From Gyromitra esculenta (Eukaryota; Ascomycota; Pezizomycetes; Pezizales; Discinaceae), in NCBI GenBank assembly GCA_038503075.1, contig JBCAML010000011.1, positions 868,001 through 932,000 of the forward strand: a DNA stretch of 64,000 nt, given 5' to 3'. The position numbers and the translations under genes were made by a program. Below are positions 1 to 9,340 of the stretch, piece by piece (within the stretch, counting starts at the first letter, position 1; each line of letters opens with the position of its first letter). The notes beneath the pieces are model-generated. The model had not been told where the DNA came from. It saw nothing but the letters and a program-made list of their open reading frames with translations, and made no database searches.

Positions 1-1269
1 ACAGCATCTCACTCGTAGCATCACAGAGGTGTTTCTATCCATACGAATCAGGAAATGGTGGGAAGGTAAGTCTAAAATTTTGAATTCTGCGGAGAATCTC
101 TATCCCGAAACTAGAACTCCCGCCGGAAAACTTACAACCCAACAACACCCCAGATGTAAGGTTACCTGTAGATAAGCAAATCATCTAGCGTTAGTATCTA
201 CATGCATATATCCTAGTGTTACGTTCAGGCTAGCCTTTCTAGGTATTTTTCGGTATATATACATGTACATATACTTGTTTATTTAAGAATAGATGGTGGT
301 TATAGTTGTGCATGTGGCTACCGAATAAGTCCTTGCGTGTACCTGGATGTAATAGATCTACTTCCACCCCATCCATCCCCCAGTGCCCAAGCCACTATAC
401 GTTGTACGACTTATAGGAATTGATCAGGTAGGAGACTACGAGAATCGAAGCCACTTTAAGCGCGACCGAGTACGAAAGAGCTCTAGACCACCCAGCCTAA
501 TCAAAGGAATTGTGGCTGAATTGTTTTGTAGAATTTCAAATTGCGAAACCACGAGACCACCATAAGATGCACAGCGATCCAGAGATATCCCTTTACCAAA
601 AGCTTTGGTAAAGCATAACGCGGGTGTAGTTAAGCTGAACCGCGCTGCACCAGCACTTGGTTAGCTTAGCCCTATTAACTGAACTAAACTAGGGGAGCTG
701 GAGCCGAGCTGCGGTGTACGGATGACGGGCACACTGAGTCACAACTCATCACTCGACTATCTGCACGTCTCGCTGGAAAATAAAACACAAATAGCTGGCG
801 TTTAAGTTTTACAAGATATTTTATACCTAATTCTAAGATTCCAAGGAACCGAGCAGGATATTTGGACACGAGTTATCTATCCAGTACAACTATGACCTAT
901 ACTTAGGAAACTGCACGGGATTCTATTTTAGCTTTTGGTTAATTACGGGGAAAGCTCAAGCTCCAAAATTGAAGGCTAAGTTTCTAAAACAATTGGATTG
1001 GGAAATACGATCTAGGCCTAGTATAAACAAAACCCACTCCAAACAACACGCTAAAAATCAACTTTCTATAAATAAAAAGCCCTAGAATAATAATAATTAG
1101 GCGACTAATCAAATACAAATAAACAGATCACAATAGGAAAAAAAAAAAGCTTGCTCGACGAGGTCATAACAAATAAAACTCTTCCGGCCTTTCCCCTAAG
1201 CTCCTCAGACTATGTGAACCAGCGCTTCCCCCATAATACCCACCCCATGATAACCGTCCTAAACACCAT
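1..1269. other. Gene-free left flank
   Basis: No ORF here looks like a protein-coding exon. The stretch is AT-rich. It contains one TACATGTA palindrome at 260-267 and a 10-bp perfect inverted repeat at 591-613. The few short ORFs have no recognisable domains and no convincing splice continuation. Confidence 0.5.
591..613. repeat. Short perfect hairpin
   Basis: CTTTACCAAA (591-600) and TTTGGTAAAG (604-613) are perfect 10-bp arms around the 3-nt spacer AGC. No gene lies next to it, so a terminator-like or binding-site role cannot be assigned. Confidence 0.6.
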
Positions 1270-2050
1270 TTAGACCTTCAAGTTCGAGCATGCGATACGT
1301 GTGCTATTAATCGAGTTATGAATAACGATTGAACGGTTCCCAATAAATGCTACGTTTTCCGGGTCCAAGGAAAGGTACTGATCCTTGAATTCGGACTGTA
1401 TCATGACTATGTCGCGAAGAAGATATAGAGTTAGATTTATGCCCAATGTATATGGAGAGTAGTAAGGAAACGGGGAGACTCACTCGAGCCACTAGGAAAT
1501 TGCGGTATCCTGGCATGTTTTCCCGAAAGGTCGCCGATCTCACAAGCCACAGGATTCCCGGGATCACACGCAGCACGTGGATTTGCGGGCTAGATTTATA
1601 TCTATTAGCTTTTGTTTCATTCACCATGAGGAGGTTGCAAGGCTTGGGGTAGTTGTGTACCTTATATGGATCGAAGTGCGTAGAAGTAGTCGTGCAGTTT
1701 CCATCCTCGGGAACTTTTTGAGAGTGGATATGATATGCGAATGGACCTAATGAGCTGTCTGGAATACTCAATTTCATGTTGATCATGACACCGATCCCAT
1801 CGCCACTAGACCTGAATCCGATAGAGCCGCTGACGATAGAAGTAGCGGAATATTCGAAATTTGCAGTATATCTTGAAAACAACCCAAGTTAGTGACTCCA
1901 GATTACTGAAAGGGGAAAGGGAATAACACGGTACGTTTGGTTATTGCCTCCGATTTTATCGTTGATTACGGTGGCATCACCGGAGGTGGGAGCAGCAGCG
2001 ACAGCCACGAAGAACAGACCCAACAAAAAAGTTAGGTACTTAAAAAGCAT
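1270..2050 (-). CDS. Secreted Cu/Zn superoxide dismutase-like protein
   Basis: Member of the fungal extracellular Cu/Zn SOD family (Candida Sod5-like), which dismutates superoxide at the cell surface. Four exons join in frame: 1935-2050, 1661-1871, 1484-1589 and 1270-1406, giving 189 aa. Residues 1-20 form a signal peptide ending in AVAAA. Conserved blocks are YHIH (copper ligands), GNCTT...HFDPY, ACDPGNPVACEIGDLSGKH, and the C-terminal IGNRSIVIHNS...ACSN with a last histidine. The SGKH/VIH histidines fit the family pattern. The protein stops straight after the SOD fold. There is no Ser/Thr-rich tail or GPI signal, unlike many family members, so it is probably soluble and secreted. The exon joins are inferred from frame and motifs. 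The family assignment is firm and the individual borders slightly less so. Confidence 0.83.
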
Positions 2051-3036
2051 GGTGTGTGTTTACTCGTGTGTATAGTCTAGGAGTTTTGTTGTCAAGTGTG
2101 GTGGAGATCTAGAGAATAAGCTCGGTTGCTAGGTCGCCCTTTTGCAACAGTGGAGAGGATCAGTGGTTTGGGGGTTAAACAAAATCAAGAAGATGGCTTT
2201 TTCTGCGCTCTTAAGAGATCAAAACTACAGTAATACACGTAGAATGTAAAGAAAATTAGTTCAGGGGACCTTTGCATGGCAGTGTAATACAATGAGTAGA
2301 GGAAGTCATCTATGATTGTAATTTAGTAACCAATTGGGAGACGCCTTCACATAGAGATAGTCTCAGCGTTTCTTTTCTATTCAGACTAACTACATGTAAT
2401 ACTATGTGACCGTCCCTTTGTGGCGTTGATACTCGAGTGCAATGTCCTAGTAGTATGGGATTAGATGAAAACCGCATGTACCCATTCTTGTTACGGAGTG
2501 TGGTTGTCTTGGTAACTATCAAGAGTATTGGGGCTTATAAGTTCAGAAAGGATTTAGCAAACGCCTACATATACTGAGACAACCCTATCGATATATCGGT
2601 GATATTTGTTTACTCCGACAAGGTCACCGTATTCTCTCCTGGATGGTATAAATTTTGAGAGGAGACGAAATCTACCAATATTTGGCTCAATAGTATTAGT
2701 TTGGGCTAAATTCCAAATAGCACATATAACTTCTAAAGATGACCAAAGCAGCTCTGTTCGATGGATGCAAATGAGATCGACCGTGTGATAAGATATATAT
2801 AGAGTATCTAATCATCAACCCTAACCCTGATAATCATTATCTTATCTTATCTCATCGGTGAGTTATCCCCACAACCGTCACAGAAGCCCTAACTCCTAAC
2901 CCACGCACACTCAACCTCAGCGCGTCCAAGCCCGAAAATATGGTATTCTGAACTAATCGACGCAGCAACATCAACACCCAACGACGACCCACGATACCTC
3001 CCGACAACAACCAACACCACCGACAATAATACCACC
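2051..3036. other. Divergent intergenic region, SOD / eL6
   Basis: Shared upstream region of two divergent genes. No gene was seen. It contains TACATGTA at 2391-2398 and a double telomere-type repeat at 2817-2828, about 210 bp before the eL6 start. The last 35 bases before the eL6 ATG are CA-rich leader sequence typical of fungal ribosomal protein genes. Confidence 0.5.
2817..2828. promoter_or_regulatory. Telobox (AACCCTAACCCT) upstream of eL6
   Basis: A perfect double repeat of AACCCT, the complement of TTAGGGTTAGGG. Telomere-like boxes bound by Tbf1/Rap1-type proteins are known in ribosomal protein promoters of many fungi. Its place upstream of a ribosomal protein gene fits that role, but binding is inferred. 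Confidence 0.55.
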
Positions 3037-3865
3037 ATGTCGAATAAGACTGTGACATTCGGTTCCGGGAGCAGGGAAATTCCCGCCCAAAAGGCGAGCA
3101 AATGGTACCCGGCTGAGGACAATTTGGCGCCCAAGAAGGTACGGTTTTTCGAATGCTTCGAGATCTGATTGAGGGATGGGGAAAGCAAGGAGCTATGGGG
3201 AGATTGCCATGGAAGAAGAATCCTTGTCAATTATCTCTGGGGAGCTCTGTTTATTTTGTTTTTGGTCCCAGGATTGGTCCAGTTCACGAGCAATTTTATA
3301 TTGACCCTCTGCAGGTCCGCAAAGCTCCTAGGGCTACTAACCTCCGCCCTTCGCTCGTACCCGGTTCCGTCCTCATCGTTCTCGCCGGCCGATTCCGTGG
3401 AAAGCGTGTCGTCTACCTCAAGAATCTCGGAAACGGTGTTCTCCTCGTCACAGGTCCCTTCAAGATCAATGGTGTTCCTCTACGCCGTGTAAACGCCCGA
3501 TACGTCATCGCGACCTCGACCTCGGTTGACCTTGCTGGTGTTAATGTTGACAAGTTCGACGAGAAGTACTTTGCGCGTGAGAAGGAGGCCAAGAAGACCA
3601 AGGAGGAGGAGTTCTACGAGGGTGGAAAGAAAGTCGAGGTTCGTTTTTCATGGTTTATATGGGCAGCATTTGGGGAGGAGATTGATATTGATCTGGTTTT
3701 GGTACAATATAGAAGAAGCCTACCCCCGACGCTCGCAAGAGTGACCAGAAGGATGTCGACGCTGCTCTCTTTAAGACTATCAAACAAACTCCTCACCTTT
3801 CCAACTACCTTGCATCCAACTTTTCGTTGAGCAAGGGTGACAGGCCACACTTGATGAAGTGGTAG
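3037..3865 (+). CDS. rpl6: 60S ribosomal protein L6 (eL6)
   Basis: Structural protein of the large cytosolic ribosomal subunit. Three exons, 3037-3138, 3315-3638 and 3713-3865, all phase 0, give 192 aa. The eL6 core is clear: [27 protein letters not shown], then a [26 protein letters not shown] block, followed by a lysine- and glutamate-rich stretch and a C-terminal tail ending in RPHLMKW. Length fits fungal eL6 (about 175-200 aa). The first intron (176 nt) is long for this window, which is common in fungal ribosomal protein genes. The start was chosen because ACCACCATG gives the expected short N-terminus. A telobox lies about 210 bp upstream. Confidence 0.95.
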
Positions 3866-4306
3866 ATGTGGTGTTTGGGGAATTTGAATTGGGTTTTCTT
3901 AAATTTGGGAGGCATATGCAACATTTCAAGCTTTGTTTGTATGCATGGAATGAAACAATCAAAAAAAATCAGGCTCCAGATGCAACAAAAATAAAGGCAA
4001 ATGGGGATCTTTCTTTTCTCTTCTCTTGGGAGAATTAGTGGGCGGCCCGAGAGGGGACTGTGTATCAAAATGCCAAACTAACTAAAACTACTATTCGTTG
4101 CAATTTACGGGAGTTTGGGATGGGGAAGTGTGTTTTTCTATTTTTGCGTATTGCAATTGAAACATACCACTCGTTCGTTTTATGGTCTAGATGATAGAGT
4201 CAGTTTACCAAGGGTCTTTGGACTGACTGACTATAAGCTTGGTATTTTTTAAGCTTTTGGATTCTTTGCCGTGATTTCTGGTTCAGGTTTCACAATGTTT
4301 TTCCTA
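3866..4306. other. Convergent 3' region, eL6 / LRR protein
   Basis: Space between two convergent genes, presumably holding both 3' UTRs. No coding potential was seen beyond shadow ORFs. Confidence 0.5.
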
Positions 4307-5710
4307 TTATTTACTTGGCTTTCCTCGAACGGAGCCCACCCCAAATTCTGCAAGAAGGCTTCCCATGTCCTTCCTCTTGTTACTTCTAACACTACGTTTC
4401 TTGAATGTAGGAACAGTACTGTCTGACGCCATCCCTGAAACTGATATAATCTGCGGGTGCGGTATCGTCTCATGCTTCCGCTTTGCACTAGTCCAACTAT
4501 TCTCTCTCTTAAACACTGCTGGAGCCCTAGCGTCAACCCTCGTAGGTATGGGCTGCGAGGTCCCAACACTCACTTGCAAGACCAGTTTCTGGATCCCATT
4601 TTCTTCATTCCCCTCCCCTCTCATGATCTTCCAAACTTTATGGGAATCATCGACCACATCCACGAACCCAGGATCAGCTACCCATCCCAACTTGCCGATC
4701 TCTTTCAGCTCAGTAACACCACATCCCGTTAAGTCCACAACCACCAAACTCTTAATCCAACTCAGGTACTCCAGCGCCCTTGAAGTGACCCGTGAATTAT
4801 TCTTTAACACCAGCACCTTCAACGCTGTGAATTTTCCTTTCTGGGCTGCAGCTACTGCCCAAGCTCTAACAATGCTATCATCGATGTCAAGACTCTGCTG
4901 ATGTCGAGATATATTGAGAGCACTTAGATTTGGCAGCTCTGATAGCTCGAGGAAATCAAAGCGAGTGTAGCCAATTGAAACTTGTAGATCGAGATCCACG
5001 AGCCATTTAAAAGATGGAGATGAAATTGGGGCGACGAGAGATTCTATAGATGTGAATCGGTTTATGTGTACCCTTCGGATACGCTGTCTAGGGATGCCAC
5101 CCAAAACACATGTGAATTCAGGCTCGTGCTATCACTCTCACACAGTTTAGGTTCATATAATTCTGAAGGTGAGGTGAGGGTTATATACGCCGTAGACTGA
5201 AGCGAACAGAGCCCAGGTTCGGAAATTGTCCTCTCCCCTGTATCAGGAAGTTATTAGCATAATATATAAAAAGGAAACATAGAGAGTAAATATAATTAGA
5301 AAAATTTACGTGAGCAATACGTCGTCCCAGATGTGTTTCATGATCTCCCACGGAACGGCCTCTAACGCCTCGACATTCAATTCCCTCAAGTTATGATTTA
5401 AAAACCGCCTAACCATATCCCATAATGAAGAAGCGCCAACCCCCTTGTGCCGGAGAGGATTTCCTCCCTCATTGACGAAGATTCTCAATTTTGTATATTT
5501 CGTTAATGTCCAATCCGGCAGTTGGGGGGTTCTAACGATGGCCTCAGTGAATGCATTCCCGTTCTCGTCGAGTTTGTAATTATTGAGGGAGTGCCTGTGT
5601 CTGCTGAGGACTGAATCGCGGGGTTGGCCATATTTTATCTGAGGAGGCATCGTCCCCAAAGTTGCTAGAAAGCTCTGAACGCGTCGAGGCTGAGGTGGGT
5701 ACGCGCTCAT
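4307..5710 (-). CDS. Leucine-rich repeat domain protein of unknown role
   Basis: Three exons join in frame: 5310-5710, 5189-5237 and 4307-5128, giving 423 aa. The N-terminal half contains a segment resembling fungal LRR/F-box-like proteins (a VPWEIMKHIWDDVLL helix followed by a FRTWALFASVYG segment). The middle has degenerate leucine-rich repeats: FKWLVDLDLQVS, LPNLSALNIS, LKVLVLKNNS and KSLVVVDLTGCGVTEL. The C-terminus is basic and low-complexity (KKRSVRSNKRKD). LRR solenoids usually bind proteins, and no catalytic motif is visible. The intron-1 branch site TGCTAATAAC is near consensus. The second intron is inferred from frame only. A conserved fungal family is likely, but the function is not known to me. 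Confidence 0.72.
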
Positions 5711-6461
5711 TTTTGTCGCGTATGCTGTGTCTGCATGTATTAATTAACGCCAAGAAATACCATCGCTACATAAAATCTCACTCGGCTAACCTTCCACAGC
5801 CCCCTCCTGCTTAGTGATCCACCTTCTTCCCTTCTTCTCTATAGGTTTTAGTTCCTGCGATATATGTCTCACTATGTTGGGGTTTTGAAGACCTCTCACT
5901 CGAGCAGGCTGAAGGCTTTAGTGAAGTATATCTATACAGAGCTCAATTTAGGTGTACCGGTTTCTATGATAGTCTTAGTTTAAGGAAAATACATGTACAT
6001 GGTACATTCTAGGCTAGTCGAGTGATTTTTAGTGATTGTACTTGGTATCAACAGCTACCGGAGTGAACCTACCGCGAGATCTACCTCACTCACTCGGCAC
6101 TTCATTCTACCTAGTCGCCGATTTCCGACTTGATCATGTGATAATTTAGTTTGTAGCTTAAGTTGCTAGTAATTTTTGAAGGGTCATCATGATTCTTCTT
6201 GTGGTTTCTATGATCTGTAATTTTCTTGGTCAGGTGTGGGCAGATGTCCCAAGTGACGTTGCGACTTGCCGCTTTTGAAAAGACCAGGTCACGGTAACTC
6301 CCACCCTACGTAAAATACACCCCGCTGTATATCTTGAAAACACTCCACTCCCCAGCATCAATCATCCAAACCATCGTCATAACTTCAAAAAAGCTATTTC
6401 AAAATTAAACTAAAGATACCCGTTAGCTTACTTGATACCCGAAAGCTCCAAATTTCTTGAG
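5711..6461. other. Divergent intergenic region, LRR protein / OTU1
   Basis: No gene was seen. It contains TACATGTA at 5990-5997 and CGAGTGAT at 6019-6026. A TCACTCGA at about 5896 and a TCGAGTGA at about 6018 are inverted relative to each other, 120 bp apart. The last 70 bases before OTU1 are a CA-rich leader. Confidence 0.45.
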
Positions 6462-7670
6462 ATGCGCATCAAGATCCGTTCTCCGACTGGAACCCAGGTT
6501 CTTACTCTACCGCCAGAAGCAACGGTCTCCTCTTTAGTCAACGAGATTCGCTCTAAAACCTCAATATCGGGAGATTTCGACGTCAAGTTCGGATATCCTC
6601 CTAAAGCTCTTCTACTCGAAACGCATCCCTCGGATACACTGTTGAAAGATCTACCGGAGAAGCTTGAGGGCGAACAGTTAACCATCTCAGAGAGTGGAAA
6701 CGGAGGAGCAGTTCGTGAGAGTGGTTTAGGAGTTGTGCCGAAAAACGAAGGTACCACGATCGAAACAGGAAAAGCTGGGGTCTACGTTCCGCCGTCCTCG
6801 AGTGCATCAAAGTCAGATGTCCCGTTCTCTTTCGCTGGTCAAGGCTCTGCTGCTCTGAATTCTTCCACCAATAAGGCTCCCCTTAGTCTATCGCGAAATC
6901 TGAAACCCAAAATCAACAAGGGCGATCCTCCGGATGTTCCACTTAAAAATGGACGAGGAACCGTTGTATTGAGGGTAATGGAGGATGACAACTCTTGTCT
7001 CTTCCGGGCTATCAGCGTAAGTTGCTTAAGAAATACTTGTCATAGAGAATTACGGCTAACAAAATAATAGTATGTGATGACAGGTTCAATGTATTCGGTC
7101 GAGGAGCTGCGTCAACTGGTAGCAAGCACTATCCAGGAGGATCCGGACACCTACTCCGATGCTGTACTGGAGCAGAAACGGGATGGCTATTGCGAATGGA
7201 TCACTATGGAGAGCTCGTGGGGAGGTGGTATTGAGCTGGGTATCTTTGCCAATTTTTTCGACATGGAGGTATATTCAGCCCAAGGTGCTCCGCTTTGAAG
7301 GATAATAGCTGATAGAAGGCAGATATGCACGCTTGACGTCTCTACAAATGATATGATTCGATTCAACGAAGGAAAACCAAAACGAGCAATCGTTGTTTAC
7401 TCCGGTATCCACTACGACGCCCTAGTACTTTCGCCAGCAGGGTCGTTGACTAACGACTCCACTAACGACGTGCGGATATTCGACGCTGACGATGACGAGA
7501 TGATTGAGGGTGCGTTGGAGTTATGTAGGGAACTCAAGAAGAGGAAATATTTCACCGACACAAAGAACTTTGCGTTGAAATGCAACGTTTGTGGAACTGG
7601 GCTGAAGGGAGAGAAAGCTGCGGTGGAGCATGCTTCCAAGACGGGGCATTCGGATTTCGGGGAGTTCTAA
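6462..7670 (+). CDS. otu1: Ubiquitin thioesterase OTU1 (YOD1 family)
   Basis: Deubiquitinase that works with Cdc48/p97 in ER-associated degradation. Three exons, 6462-7016, 7071-7268 and 7323-7670, all phase 0, give 366 aa. An N-terminal UBX-like ubiquitin fold starts at MRIKIRSPTGTQVL. The OTU catalytic box EDDNSCLFRAIS places the nucleophile near Cys179. YSGIHYDAL supplies the histidine near residue 281. The C-terminus holds the family's C2H2 finger (CNVCG...H...TGH). An in-frame TTG lies 30 nt upstream of the chosen ATG, but the ATG gives the canonical N-terminus. The intron-1 branch site GGCTAAC is clear. Confidence 0.94.
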
Positions 7671-8149
7671 GTGCGGATGGTAGGGGAGACTGTACATATA
7701 CCTTTATTGTGGAATAGGTTTGTATAGAGCACTGGGTTGGAGTTGGGGTTTGCTTATCAGGGATGCATTTATTTGCAGCTTAGGGAGCATTTTTAAGGGA
7801 TTTCGTAGGAAGCTTATTTACATAACGGGCATTAAAGAAAAGCAAGTGTCACAAAAAATTTCTTTGAAGCCTATCCTAGTCAATTAATATTTGTGAATAT
7901 TTCCACATATTTCAATTTTCGAAGGTGTTTTAGGCTCATGTATACAAGTTTAAACTTGGTCTAGCTATTCCGCTGGTGTGAACTAGGTAGCTACATGTAT
8001 GTGCTCATTTCCGGCTGCCCGTTGCATAAATAACTTTTATTTCGATAAACGCCCACAAAAAACCAATAAAATAACGCAGCAGGGGGAAAAAAGGATATGT
8101 AAAGAAGGGACATTCTAGGCTAGGTACTCGAATCGCCACACTAGGATTT
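7671..8149. other. Convergent 3' region, OTU1 / BUD20
   Basis: AT-rich 3' flanks of two convergent genes, with TACATGTA at 7992-7999. No gene was seen. Confidence 0.5.
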
Positions 8150-8713
8150 TCATTCAATTTCCATGGGTTTGGCAGACTCTTTCGCCAACCTTTCTGCCTC
8201 TTTCCTTGCCTCAAGCGCCTCGTAAAATGTTGCAGTGCCCAACCCTGCGGCGGCATCTGCTTCCTTTTGGGAGTAGGGTTCTTCGTTCAACATGCGCACT
8301 CTGGAACGTTTCACACGTGTTAGCCACACGGATAAAAATTGCATTGGAAGAAAGAAAGAAGGAAAGAAAAAATTTAATGTGAGGGCAAAGATTTTCCCAA
8401 CATACCTTCGTTTGTGATTCTTGCCACGTCGATGTGCTGCCATGTTGAATTCGCTCTCAAAGTACTTTGAACACTCGACGCAATGGTATTGACCGAGACC
8501 CGGTTTGTCTTCGTCGGGGACAAGCGCTTTCAGCTGCGCAAGCCGTTTGGGGCTGCGGAGGTCGGCATGGACTTGATCGAGATCGCTATTGAAATTTGAA
8601 ACATGTTAGATTTCGAGTGGGGAGGGGGCACTGAGGGGAGAGGGGAATATCGCAAAGGAACGAAGTTGTTACCGAGTTCTTCGCTTTGTTTTTGAGCGAC
8701 GAATTGAGCCCAT
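8150..8713 (-). CDS. bud20: Bud20/ZNF593-type C2H2 zinc-finger protein
   Basis: Homolog of yeast Bud20, a shuttling factor for nuclear export of pre-60S ribosomal particles. Three exons, 8673-8713, 8406-8585 and 8150-8300, give 123 aa. The basic N-terminus MGSIRRSKTKRRTR is followed by DLDQVHADL and a U1-type C2H2 finger with Cys49, Cys52, His65 and His71 (HCVEC...AAHRRGKNHKRR). The post-finger EEPYSQKEADAAAGLG block is typical of the family. The first exon is only 41 nt, so the protein is easily missed by ORF scanning. Its role fits the neighbourhood of translation genes, but no co-regulation is visible. Confidence 0.93.
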
Positions 8714-9340
8714 CTTGTAGTTTTTTCTTCTTCTTTCCCTTCCCGAACGAGGTGAGGGCTTTAGGGTTGGTGAAGCTTGGACGAAGCTTCGAGTTGTTCC
8801 GGGATTTTTTCTTCGCAGGGTGAGGCTCCGTGGGCAGTGTGGGGGCAGCAACGGGGCTAGTGTGGGACTCAACCTCACTGAGACGGGTGTTTGGTGGGAT
8901 GCGGAGGGAAGGGTTTTGTCGGGCCGAGGGTCGGCGAAGAGGAGAGCCCCAGTCCACAAATACAGAGCAGTTGATTGGCTGCGAGGGCCGTGAACCCTCT
9001 TCAGCAGCCTTTCTTTTTTTTTCTTATGGGATTCCCCCCCTCAGCGGGGTGTGCAGCAGATAAACGCACAAATCACCGTGCCCGTGACGCAGTGTTGCAT
9101 TTCCTGCTTCCAATCCTTTAATTGGTCTTGGCTGCTACACCCCCAGTCCTTCTAATCCCTCTTCTTATTCCGTTTCCGTTTCCTCCTCCCCTCTCTCTCC
9201 TCTTCTCCATTTCCCATACTCTCCCATATCTTCTACTGGGGGTTTCTCTTTTCGAGAATTGCATATCTTCTCCTTCGGAGTGAAGAGACTACAGCTAGCG
9301 TTGCACTGCTGCTTGTTGTATAAATTATAGTTCACTCATC
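8714..9340. other. Divergent promoter region, BUD20 / aconitase
   Basis: About 630 bp between two divergent genes. The aconitase side is strongly pyrimidine-rich (9110-9260), as is common in highly expressed fungal genes. No separate gene is supported. Confidence 0.5.
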
